DNA of 49,889 nucleotides, from NCBI GenBank assembly GCA_046263155.1, contig JBHELF010000095.1:1-49889 (forward strand). Reading direction: 5' to 3'. The DNA comes from DATADF01 sp046263155 (GTDB taxonomy: Bacteria > Actinomycetota > CADDZG01 > WHSQ01). Positions 31,781 to 39,414 of this stretch are shown one piece after another. A model generated the notes under the pieces. That model searched no databases. It saw only the letters and a list, made by a program, of their open reading frames with translations, and was not told the DNA's origin. The translations under genes were made by a program, and so were the position numbers. The first letter of the stretch is position 1. Each line of letters begins with the position of its first letter.

Positions 31781-32898
31781 CGTCCGGCCGTCCTCAGCAT
31801 GGCGGGCGCAAACAAGAGCCGCCCGATCGAGGTGACGCTCGGGACGCCGAACTCTCGCAGCGCCGTCCGTGTTGCCTCCATGTCCGGGCCGCGGCCGTCG
31901 TAGCCACCCTGGGTGGTCGAGATGATGTCGTGGACGCGCCAGCAGCGGCCCGGGACCGGATCTCCCATAGACCGTCCGGGCTCGTCCACGGGCTGACGGA
32001 AGCGGCAGACGTGATTGAGGTTACGGATCCAGTTGGAGTTGAAGACGGGAAGCGTGTCGAGCAAACGGTCCAGGTCGCTGGCGCGCGACGAAAGCACTCC
32101 GATCACCGTAGCCCCGCGATCGATGAGTCTCGTGAGATCGAAGAAGCGCACCTCGAAGAGAAGTCCCAGCTCGTTCAGCAGACGGGGACCCTTAGACAAG
32201 GTCTCGGCCAGGAGGTCGGCCTCCTCGGTGGTGAAGCGATTGAGATCGTCGAGTTTGTCCAGTGAGGCCACGAGGTCGTCATCGAGACGCTTCAGCAAGC
32301 GACCGGTCTCGGCGAGCTGTCTCAGCCCCTCTTTAACGAGATCCTCGTTCTCGTTCATCGAGGCGAGCGCGACGTTCCCTTGTTCGATCGCACGAATCGC
32401 GGCGTCCTCATGCCCCGCGAACCCCTCGGCCAGTGCGTCCAGCGCGCCGGCGAGCGCCTCGGGGTCGATGGCATCCAGAAGTGGGAGGGCCGTGTTGAGG
32501 ATCGTTTCCACCTCCAGGGGATCCACCGTCCGGTCTGCCGGTATGAGGTCGCCTTGCGCGATGTGCCCTGAGGGTGTCTCTGGATAGAGAAGCTCGAGCC
32601 ATTTCTCGCCGAATATCGTCTTGGCACGGATCTGGGCGCCGGAGTTCGCGGGGATAACGCTGAGCTGGTTCGGGAATAGCTCCATCTCGACCCGGCAGTT
32701 GCCTCCGACTTCCCGCGAGATGTCGCCGATCCTCCCCACCAGAACGCCGCGCAACTTGACGTCCCCTCCGGTCCGCAATCCCTGGCCGCAATTCGTGAAC
32801 TCGGCAAAGGCGAGGCGCACGTCTTTGCCCAGAGCGCGTCCCGTCAATGTGATGCCCGTCAGCCAGACAAGCGCCCCGATTAGGCCGACGGCTATCAA
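31777..32898 (-). CDS. mceA: Mce family protein, MceA position
   Basis: The protein (373 residues from TTG 32898) has a membrane helix at the very N-terminus, an Mce domain (GGDVKLRGVLVGRIGDIS, GEKWLELLYPETPSG) and a helical region. The TTG start leaves no charged residue before the helix. The frame is open upstream back to the yrbEB stop, and an ATC at 32928-32926, 8 nt after a perfect AGGAGG, would add TRYRHALVG, giving the usual cationic N-terminus of Mce proteins. If that AUC is the true start, the protein is 383 residues. See findings. The stop overlaps mceB by 4 bp. Confidence 0.87.
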   Translation of the reverse strand: MIAVGLIGALVWLTGITLTGRALGKDVRLAFAEFTNCGQGLRTGGDVKLRGVLVGRIGDISREVGGNCRVEMELFPNQLSVIPANSGAQIRAKTIFGEKWLELLYPETPSGHIAQGDLIPADRTVDPLEVETILNTALPLLDAIDPEALAGALDALAEGFAGHEDAAIRAIEQGNVALASMNENEDLVKEGLRQLAETGRLLKRLDDDLVASLDKLDDLNRFTTEEADLLAETLSKGPRLLNELGLLFEVRFFDLTRLIDRGATVIGVLSSRASDLDRLLDTLPVFNSNWIRNLNHVCRFRQPVDEPGRSMGDPVPGRCWRVHDIISTTQGGYDGRGPDMEATRTALREFGVPSVTSIGRLLFAPAMLRTAGR

Positions 32899-32940
32899 AC
32901 CGACCAGAGCGTGCCTGTAACGAGTGATGTCCGGTCCCTC

Positions 32941-33795
32941 CTAGCCTGCGATCCGGACCGTGTCCGAGACTCCCCACATGAACGAAGAGAGCATCAGATT
33001 CAGAAGGTTGACCGCGACGATCGAGGTGCGGATCGCCTTGCCCACCGCGATTCCCACCCCGGCGGGGCCGCCCTTCGCGTTGTAGCCGTAATAGCAATGG
33101 ATGAGCGCCACCGCGATCGCAAACACCATCGCTTTTATCAACGAATACACGACGTCGATCGGCGGCAGGAAGAGCGAGAAATAGTGCGAGTAAGTCCCTC
33201 CGGACAGCCCTAGGAGCTCGACCACGATCAATTGGGTTGCCAGGTAGGACGCGAACAGAGAGATCAAATAGAGCGGCGTGATCGCGATCAGGGCCGCGAT
33301 GATCCGCGTCGAGACGAGGTAGGGGATCGGCCTGACGGCCATGACCTCGAGGGCATCGATCTCCTCGTTAACTCTCATGGCCCCCAGCTCGGCGGTGAAG
33401 CCGGCTCCGACCTGTGCTGCGAGGGTCACGCCGGCGATGAGCGGTGTGATCTCACGGGTGTTGGCGAACGCGGAGACGAATCCCGTGAACGCCTCGGCAC
33501 CGATCAGCTGCAGTCCCTTGAATCCTTCGAGCCCCACCTGGGTCCCTGTGAAGAACGCCATGAAAAAGATGACTCCGGCCGTACCCGCGCCGACGATCAG
33601 CGCGCCGGAGCCCATCGTGATCTCCGATATGAGACGCGAGATCTCGCCCACGTGCCGGGACGCAAACAAAATGTCGCCCATCGACTTCGCCATGAAGGCG
33701 AGCTGCTCGCCGACCGCGGCAAGTCCGTCGATGGTGCGCGATACCGCCCGGCCGGGAAGGCCGAACGTCCGTTGGATGCGTCCAGCGGTTGCTAT
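32941..33795 (-). CDS. yrbEB: MlaE/YrbE permease, second copy (YrbEB), apparent AUA start
   Basis: This is the second integral membrane permease of the Mce lipid importer (MlaE family). Five or so membrane helices, the motif TREITPLIAGVTLAAQVGAG, and the EQ-loop-like NEEIDALEVMAV that contacts the ATPase are visible. An ATG at 33693 would start inside the conserved N-terminal region; the frame extends upstream through VGEQLAFMAKSMGDILFAS, which matches the interface helix of other YrbEB proteins. No ATG, GTG, TTG or CTG exists there. ATA at 33795 lies 5 nt after a perfect AGGAGG and gives 284 residues, close to the family length, so it is taken as the start. A sequencing error turning ATG into ATA is the main alternative. 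Confidence 0.85.
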   Translation of the reverse strand: MATAGRIQRTFGLPGRAVSRTIDGLAAVGEQLAFMAKSMGDILFASRHVGEISRLISEITMGSGALIVGAGTAGVIFFMAFFTGTQVGLEGFKGLQLIGAEAFTGFVSAFANTREITPLIAGVTLAAQVGAGFTAELGAMRVNEEIDALEVMAVRPIPYLVSTRIIAALIAITPLYLISLFASYLATQLIVVELLGLSGGTYSHYFSLFLPPIDVVYSLIKAMVFAIAVALIHCYYGYNAKGGPAGVGIAVGKAIRTSIVAVNLLNLMLSSFMWGVSDTVRIAG

Positions 33796-33804
33796 CTGGT
33801 CCTC

Positions 33805-34575
33805 CTAACCGAACTTCTGCGGCACGATCGCGAAGTACAACGCGGTGAGAATGAAGTTGACGAAGAAGATCAGCATGAAGGTCACAACCACGGCCCGGTT
33901 GACCGCGTCTCCCACACCCTTCGGGCCGCCCTTCGCGTAGAAACCGAAATACACGGCGACCATCGCCGCGACCAGACCGAAGATGCCGGCCTTCAGGATC
34001 GCGACGATCAGATCGGCGGTCTGCGCCAATAAGCCGAAGGACGCGAGATAAGCGCCCGGTGTGCCTCCTTGGATGATGACGTTAAAGAAATAGCCCCCGG
34101 CGATTCCGGCCACCGACACGAATCCGTCGAGCAGCATGGCAACGAACACGGCGGCCCAGATTCGCGGCACGACGAGCGTCGCGACCGGATTGATGGCCAG
34201 CACCTCCATCGCGGCGATCTCGTCGCGGATCTTGCGGCTCCCGATATCGGCGCACATCGCCGAGCCGCCTGCACCGGCGATCAAAAGCGCAGCGACGATG
34301 GGCGCGGCCTCCCTTACGACGGCGAGGACCATGGCCGCGCCGGTCTGGGATTCGGCCCCGAGCTGGCGGGCGACGTTGCCCACCTGCAAAGCGATCGTTG
34401 CGCCGAAGGCGATCGACACGAGCACCGCGGGAAACATCGCCACCGAGGCGATGAACCACGACTGTCGGATGAATTCGCGCCACGGATAGGGCGGCTTCCA
34501 CATGATGCGGAAGGCCTCGAGGGTCAGGGCAAACATGTTGCCCGTCTCGGTGACGACGTTCCTCATCACAGCCAT
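33805..34575 (-). CDS. yrbEA: MlaE/YrbE permease, first copy (YrbEA)
   Basis: This 256-residue permease has the MlaE-family pattern: an N-terminal amphipathic helix, membrane helices from about residue 40, REAAPIVAALLIAGAGGSA, the coupling motif RKIRDEIAAMEVLAI, and a C-terminal GGPKGVGDAVNRAVV segment. With YrbEB it forms the membrane part of the Mce ABC importer. The ATG lies 8 nt after the ATPase gene stop. The TAG stop is part of the AGGAGG ribosome site of yrbEB. Confidence 0.93.
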   Translation of the reverse strand: MAVMRNVVTETGNMFALTLEAFRIMWKPPYPWREFIRQSWFIASVAMFPAVLVSIAFGATIALQVGNVARQLGAESQTGAAMVLAVVREAAPIVAALLIAGAGGSAMCADIGSRKIRDEIAAMEVLAINPVATLVVPRIWAAVFVAMLLDGFVSVAGIAGGYFFNVIIQGGTPGAYLASFGLLAQTADLIVAILKAGIFGLVAAMVAVYFGFYAKGGPKGVGDAVNRAVVVTFMLIFFVNFILTALYFAIVPQKFG

Positions 34576-34583
34576 CGACGGCC

Positions 34584-35516
34584 CTAGGCTCTTTTCTTAG
34601 CGCGCCGCCGAGTGCCGAACGACTGCTTGCGGGCCTCTTCCGCGAAGCTGGGAGCTTCCGTCCCGCCCGGCGCGCCGGCCTCTCGCTCGGCTTCCTCGAC
34701 CTCTTGGTAGGTCATGCCGGAGGAGCTGATCGCCGTCGGCTTGGTCGCGTCCTTTTCCTCCGACATCCCGATCGGCCCTTCGGTGTCGCCCGAAAGGAAC
34801 TGCCGCACGACCGGGATGTCGGACGTGAACATGTCTTTCGCGGGCCCGAACTGGACCAGGTTGCGCCGGTAGAACATTCCGATGAAGTCGGACACACGTT
34901 TCGCGGTAGCGATGTCGTGCGTAACCACGATGAAGGTCGCCTTCAGTTTGGGGTTCAGGTCCAGCATCAACTCGTTCAGAAAGGCCGTGCGCACGGGATC
35001 CAGCCCGGAGTCGGGCTCGTCGAACAAGACGATCTGTGGATCGAGCACGAGCGCGCGGGCAAGCCCGGCACGTTTCTTCATCCCTCCGGAGATCTCGCCG
35101 GGCAGCTTCTTCTCGGCTCCTACGAGCCCGACCATCCTCAGCTTCTCGTCGACGATGTCGTGGATCTCCTTCTCGCCCTTCTTGGTGTGCTCGCGCAGAG
35201 GGAAGGCAACGTTGTCGTAGACGTTCATCGAGCCGAACAGGGCCCCGTCCTGGAACAGGACTCCGAACTTGCGCCGCACCTCGTAGAGCTCCTTCTCGTG
35301 CAGCGCCGGCACGTTCTTGTCGCCGACCCAGACCTCGCCGCGATCGGGCTTGAGCAATCCCACGAGATGTTTGAGAAACACGCTTTTGCCGGTTCCCGAG
35401 GGCCCGAGGATCAGCGTGATCTTGGATTTCGGGACGTCGAAGGTGATGTCTTCGAGAACAGTCTGCGGCCCGAAGGATTTCGTGAGGCCCTTGATGCTGA
35501 TCTCGACGTCCGCCAT
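34584..35516 (-). CDS. mceG: Mce importer ATPase (Mkl/MceG type)
   Basis: The 310-residue protein is an ABC ATPase of the MlaF/Mkl group. Walker A is GPSGTGKS, the Q loop is VLFQDGALF, the signature is the family-typical EISGGMKKRAGLARAL, Walker B is IVLFDEPDSGLDP, and the switch His is in VVTHD. An extra C-terminal tail (about residues 255-310), rich in charged residues, follows as in mycobacterial Mkl. The ATG at 35516 has GGGGGTGGG upstream; a longer frame from 35636 adds no homologous sequence. It heads the operon; a TACAGT box at 35550-35545 could be the -10 of the mce promoter. Confidence 0.95.
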   Translation of the reverse strand: MADVEISIKGLTKSFGPQTVLEDITFDVPKSKITLILGPSGTGKSVFLKHLVGLLKPDRGEVWVGDKNVPALHEKELYEVRRKFGVLFQDGALFGSMNVYDNVAFPLREHTKKGEKEIHDIVDEKLRMVGLVGAEKKLPGEISGGMKKRAGLARALVLDPQIVLFDEPDSGLDPVRTAFLNELMLDLNPKLKATFIVVTHDIATAKRVSDFIGMFYRRNLVQFGPAKDMFTSDIPVVRQFLSGDTEGPIGMSEEKDATKPTAISSSGMTYQEVEEAEREAGAPGGTEAPSFAEEARKQSFGTRRRAKKRA

Positions 35517-35673
35517 CCCACCCCCATCGGCGATTAAGCGCCGGACTGTATCCGCCCTGTTTGCCCTCATGGGGCCGACCAAGATTACCCCCGGCCGTTC
35601 CATTCGTATAGAACGAATTGCGCCCTTTACCTGCACGCGGAGGGAGCCTTTCTTGCTCGCTCGCGTGCTCCTC

Positions 35674-35679
35674 TAGGAT
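35674..35679 (+). promoter_or_regulatory. -10 element (TAGGAT) of acyl-CoA dehydrogenase gene
   Basis: TAGGAT lies 9 nt before the ATG at 35689, which would leave a leader of only 2-3 nt. No Shine-Dalgarno sequence is seen. Confidence 0.45.
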
Positions 35680-35688
35680 CGAGCGCCC

Positions 35689-36870
35689 ATGGATTTCCGC
35701 GACAACCCAGAGGAGGCCGCCTTTCGCGCCGAGCTGCGCGACTGGTTGGATCAGAATCTGCCGGAGGGATGGCGCGAACGCGGTCACAGCGCGGGTCGCA
35801 CGGATGAATCGATCCTCCGCGAGTGGAGCAAGAAACTGTACGAAGCGGGATATTCCGGACTTACCTGGCCCAAGGAATTCGGGGGATCCGGCGCGCCCTA
35901 CACGCATCAGGCGATCCTGCTCGAGGAGATGTCGCGCGCGGAGACGCCGGAGCACGTCGGGATCATCGGAGTCGGGATGGCCGGTCCGACGCTTATCTCT
36001 CACGGAACGGAGGCGCAGAAGACCCGCTATCTGAAACCGATCCTGTCCGGCGAGGAGATCTGGTGCCAGGGATTCTCGGAGCCGGGCGCCGGGTCCGATC
36101 TGGGCTCGCTGCGCACGCGCGCGGAGCGGGACGGCGATCAATTCGTCATCAACGGACAGAAGGTCTGGTCCTCGTACGCGCACATCGCGGATTTCTGCAT
36201 CCTGCTCGTGCGGACGGACACGGATGCTCCCAAGCACAAGGGCATTACGTATCTGATCGCCGATATGCACGCCCCGGGTGTCGAAGTGAGACCGCTCCGT
36301 CAGATCACGGGCGATCCGGAATTCAACGAGATCTTCTTCAGCGACGCGCGCGTGCCGATCGATAACGTGATCGGCGAGATGAACGAAGGTTGGCGGGTGG
36401 CGATGACTACGCTCCTACACGAACGCGGCACGCTTGGTTTCGCGCTGACCGCCAGGTTGGAGGTTGCGGTCCGAAAGCTGGCAGCACTCGCGCTGGAGAC
36501 GCGTCACAACGGAGCGACCGCGGCAGAGGATCCGCTGATTCGCGATGCAATAGCGCGCGAGTGGATCGAGTTGCAAGCGCTGCGCTTCACGAACTACCGG
36601 GCGCTTACGACGCTGATGAAAACGGGTGTGCCTGGCCCCGAGGGGTCCGTCGCCAAGCTCTACTGGTCGCTTGCCAATCAGCGCCTGACCAAACTGGCGC
36701 TTCAGATCCTCGGCCCCCTTGCACAGCTCGACGGCGACGACGCAGTGTGGAACGGCTACTGGCAGTACCAGCAGCTACGCAGCCGGGGCAACACGATCGA
36801 AGCCGGAACCTCCGAGATTCTGCGCAACATCGTCGCCGAACGAGTTCTCGGTTTGCCCAGAGGCAGATGA
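35689..36870 (+). CDS. Acyl-CoA dehydrogenase (FadE-like), first of a pair
   Basis: The 393-residue flavoprotein has the ACAD architecture: N-terminal helical domain (LTWPKEFGGSG, ILLEEMSRAETPEH), beta domain with CQGFSEPGAGSDLGSL, and C-terminal helices. The C-terminal region NTIEAGTSEILRNIVAERVLG contains the catalytic-loop Glu, one position earlier than the YEG of the classical enzymes, as in many actinobacterial FadEs that work as heterotetramers with a smaller partner. The next gene encodes such a partner. Together they probably dehydrogenate a bulky or steroid/polycyclic acyl-CoA; the substrate is inference from the neighbouring mce locus. Confidence 0.92.
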   Translation: MDFRDNPEEAAFRAELRDWLDQNLPEGWRERGHSAGRTDESILREWSKKLYEAGYSGLTWPKEFGGSGAPYTHQAILLEEMSRAETPEHVGIIGVGMAGPTLISHGTEAQKTRYLKPILSGEEIWCQGFSEPGAGSDLGSLRTRAERDGDQFVINGQKVWSSYAHIADFCILLVRTDTDAPKHKGITYLIADMHAPGVEVRPLRQITGDPEFNEIFFSDARVPIDNVIGEMNEGWRVAMTTLLHERGTLGFALTARLEVAVRKLAALALETRHNGATAAEDPLIRDAIAREWIELQALRFTNYRALTTLMKTGVPGPEGSVAKLYWSLANQRLTKLALQILGPLAQLDGDDAVWNGYWQYQQLRSRGNTIEAGTSEILRNIVAERVLGLPRGR

Positions 36871-36910
36871 TGCTGATCGCATCGGCCAGCCGCCCGCCCG
36901 CCCCAAAACC
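36871..36910 (+). repeat. Dispersed intergenic repeat, copy B
   Basis: The sequence ATCGGCCAGCCGCCCGCCC followed by GCCCCAAAACC fills most of the 61-bp gap between the two acyl-CoA dehydrogenase genes. It is nearly identical to copy A over the core and to copy D (minus strand). Confidence 0.7.
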
Positions 36911-36931
36911 TCGCGATCTCGGAGCCGACTG

Positions 36932-38044
36932 ATGGACTTTGCCTTCAGCGAAGAGCAGGAGATGCTGCGCGCCTCGGCCCGCCAGTTCCTCGCCGAGAAG
37001 CTGCCCCTCGAACGCGTTGCAGAGATCGCGGACGGCGACGCGGGCTGGGATTCGGAGACCTGGCGCGCAACCGGGGAGCTCGGCTGGATCGGACTTTCCG
37101 TCCCTGAGGAACGCGGCGGGGCGGGAATGACGTTCTTGGACGAAGCCGTGTTGTTCGAGGAACTCGGCTACGCGCTCTATCCGGGGCCCTATCTCGCAAC
37201 GGTCGCGGTTGCGTTGCCGTTGTTGGCCGCAGGCGACCTGCCACTGGACGACATCATGGCCGGCCGCTCGGCCGCGACCGTGGCCTGGGCCGAGAAGGGT
37301 GGGCCGTATCACCTCTCCGATCTCGATGATCTCGGAACCAAGGCGGAACAGAAGAATGGCTCGTGGATCCTGAGCGGACAAAAGGACCTCATAGTCGACC
37401 TAGATCTGTGCGACGTGATCGCCGTAGTCGCCAAGGCATCGGAGGGCTTGGGCATCTGGGTAGTGCGCTCGGATGCAGCCAAGCCCGTCGGTCTGCAAAC
37501 TGTGGATCGAACCAGGCGCTTCGGCAGAGTCGATTTCAACGCGATCGAGGCTTCGCTCGTCGTGGCCCCCGGCGCCGCCGACGACCTCCTTGCGCAAGTG
37601 AAGCTGCGCGTCCTCGCCGCGCTCGGTCTCGAGGGGGTCGGTATTGCACAGCGCGCACAGGAACTTGCGATCGAACACGCCAAGACGCGCAACCAATTCG
37701 ACAAGCCCATTGGCACCTACCAGGCGGTATCTCACCCGCTTGCCGATACATATGCCGATACCGAACGCGCGCGCTCGCTCGCCTACTGGGCCTCGTGGTG
37801 CGTCGCGGAAGGCGATCCGCAAGCTGCGCTGGCCGCTGCGGCCGCGAAGTCCTTCGCGGCCGAGGCCGCGGTGACGGCTTGCGAACGTGCCATTCAGGTG
37901 CACGGCGGCATCGGTTTTACGTGGGAGCACGTGTTGCATCGCCTCTACAAACGAGCCGAGTGGATCGAGTCGTTTGAGGGAATCGGGGCCCATCACCGAC
38001 GCGTGATCGCGGCCGGGTTGCTCGAGGGAGCATCGGATCGCTAA
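36932..38044 (+). CDS. Acyl-CoA dehydrogenase-like protein, second of a pair
   Basis: The 370-residue protein is an ACAD of the short partner type: MDFAFSEEQEMLRASARQFL start, GWIGLSVPEERGGAGM, a degenerate beta domain lacking the usual TEP.AGSD motif (replaced by VAWAEKGGPYHLSD), and C-terminal helices with IQVHGGIGFTWEHVLHRLYKR. In heterotetrameric actinobacterial ACADs the partner often lacks one of the FAD or catalytic elements. It starts 61 bp after the first dehydrogenase with the repeat B between them, and probably forms one complex with it. Confidence 0.9.
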   Translation: MDFAFSEEQEMLRASARQFLAEKLPLERVAEIADGDAGWDSETWRATGELGWIGLSVPEERGGAGMTFLDEAVLFEELGYALYPGPYLATVAVALPLLAAGDLPLDDIMAGRSAATVAWAEKGGPYHLSDLDDLGTKAEQKNGSWILSGQKDLIVDLDLCDVIAVVAKASEGLGIWVVRSDAAKPVGLQTVDRTRRFGRVDFNAIEASLVVAPGAADDLLAQVKLRVLAALGLEGVGIAQRAQELAIEHAKTRNQFDKPIGTYQAVSHPLADTYADTERARSLAYWASWCVAEGDPQAALAAAAAKSFAAEAAVTACERAIQVHGGIGFTWEHVLHRLYKRAEWIESFEGIGAHHRRVIAAGLLEGASDR

Positions 38045-38081
38045 CGGACCGGATTGTCGCCGTGGGACGCGGCATCACCTT

Positions 38082-38087
38082 TAACAT
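38082..38087 (+). promoter_or_regulatory. -10 element (TAACAT) of leaderless SCP2-hydrolase gene
   Basis: TAACAT is followed by GGTCAC (6 nt) and the GTG at 38094. No Shine-Dalgarno sequence is present. Confidence 0.6.
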
Positions 38088-38093
38088 GGTCAC

Positions 38094-39320
38094 GTGGCCG
38101 GCGACATAGCCGCATCGATCGAGCAGCTGCCCGGACGATTCAAGGGCAACGCTTCGAGTCCCGTTGAGGGACGAGTCCGCCTTCACATCGGCCGCACCCA
38201 TCGAGACGTCGTCGTGAAACGCGACAGCTGTGTAGTCGAAAAGCCACGCGGTCGACCCACCGTTGAGATCACGACCGATGCGCCGACCTGGTTCGAGATC
38301 GACGCCGGTCGCCTGTCGGGCATCGAGGCATTTCGAGATCGGCGGCTCGCGGTACGAGGGAGCATCGAGGCCGCCCTCAACTTCGAACCCTGCTTCGAAA
38401 GACCCAACGCCGGCGGAATGCGGTACTGGATCGATCGAGTGAGGACGAGCGGCGCCGAGTTCTGCGCCTTGTCCGCCGGCGACCGGTCCGCCCCGCCACT
38501 CATCCTGTTGCACGGCTTGGGAGCGACGAAGTCATCGTGGCTCACCGTCGTACCCGCGCTGTCCGGGCGTTATCGAGTCATCGCTTTGGACCTGCCGGGG
38601 TTCGGCGCGTCCTCGAAGCCCTGGGGCCGATACAGCGCTCGTTGGTTCGCTGAGCACGTCTTCGGGTTTATGGACGAGATGGGCTACAGGCGAGCGCGGA
38701 TCGCGGGTAACTCCATGGGGGGCCGGGTCGCGATGGAGATGGCGATGCTCGATGCCGACCGCGTTGAAGCACTGGCCTGCCTTGCACCCGCCGCCGCCTT
38801 CGCGAAGCGACCGATGCTGTTACTGGCGAAGATCTCGCGGGCCGAGCTCGGGATGTTTGTGTCACGTCTGCCGCGCCGCACGCTGCGCGATGGGCTCACG
38901 CAGCTGTTCGCCGAGCCCTCCCGAATCGACGAGGGCTGGTACGACGCCGCGATCGACGACTTCCTCGACGTCTGGCGCAGCCCGCGGGCCCGCCTGGCGT
39001 TCTTTACCGCGGCGCGCAATATCTATCTGGAGGAGCCGTTCGGGGATCAGGGGTTCTGGGCTCGCCTGTGCGAGATGACTCCGCCGGCACTGTACGTGTA
39101 TGGGCGGCAGGACGTGCTGATCACCGCACGCTTCGGCCCCCACGTCCAACACATCTTGCCGCGCGCCAAGGTTCTGCTGTGGGACGACTGCGGCCACGTC
39201 CCGCAATTGGAGTGGCCCGATCGCACCGCCCAAGTACTGCTCGACTTCTTCGGGGCCCAGGATCAGCGCCGCCGCCGGCGCCTCGGCGCCCCGCTCCCGC
39301 GCGTCGCCTCGTTCCGCTAG
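38094..39320 (+). CDS. SCP2-like lipid-binding domain fused to alpha/beta hydrolase
   Basis: The 408-residue protein has two parts. Residues 1-110 look like a sterol-carrier-protein-2 domain: an N-terminal helix, a beta sheet (GRVRLHIGRTHRDVVVKRDS, TVEITTDAPTWFEIDAGRLS) and the helix GIEAFRDRRLAVRG. Residues 125-395 form an alpha/beta hydrolase with the oxyanion motif LILLHGLGATKSSW, DLPGFGASS, the nucleophile elbow IAGNSMGGRVAM (Ser), an Asp in YVYGRQDVL and a His in DDCGHVPQLE. The fusion suggests a hydrolase acting on lipid or steroid esters, thioesters or ring-cleavage products held by the SCP2 domain. The GTG start comes directly after a leaderless promoter. The C-terminal tail is Arg-rich. 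Confidence 0.85.
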   Translation: MAGDIAASIEQLPGRFKGNASSPVEGRVRLHIGRTHRDVVVKRDSCVVEKPRGRPTVEITTDAPTWFEIDAGRLSGIEAFRDRRLAVRGSIEAALNFEPCFERPNAGGMRYWIDRVRTSGAEFCALSAGDRSAPPLILLHGLGATKSSWLTVVPALSGRYRVIALDLPGFGASSKPWGRYSARWFAEHVFGFMDEMGYRRARIAGNSMGGRVAMEMAMLDADRVEALACLAPAAAFAKRPMLLLAKISRAELGMFVSRLPRRTLRDGLTQLFAEPSRIDEGWYDAAIDDFLDVWRSPRARLAFFTAARNIYLEEPFGDQGFWARLCEMTPPALYVYGRQDVLITARFGPHVQHILPRAKVLLWDDCGHVPQLEWPDRTAQVLLDFFGAQDQRRRRRLGAPLPRVASFR

Positions 39321-39414
39321 CGCTTCGCGCGCTCTCGCCCGAAACAAAACGGGGTTGGCGCACCTGACTTTCCGTCTCGACCGTGCGCGCCGTTGGATCG
39401 TGCTGGGCGTCCGT

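Noticed and set aside
32941..34575. UAG readthrough fusing YrbEA, YrbEB and MceA
   Set aside because: All three share one frame, but UAG is a normal stop elsewhere in the window (for example rtcB and the subtilase) and each stop lies within a strong ribosome site, so separate initiation is simpler.
34597..36270. 557-codon minus-strand frame across the mceG gene and the acyl-CoA dehydrogenase start
   Set aside because: It is out of frame with mceG, crosses the divergent promoter region and is Arg-rich without domains; a shadow frame.
39315..39345. Rho-independent terminator between the convergent SCP2-hydrolase and acyl-CoA dehydrogenase genes
   Set aside because: The hairpin (AGCGC-TTCGC-GCGCT) is short and has no T-run, so it cannot be called with confidence.
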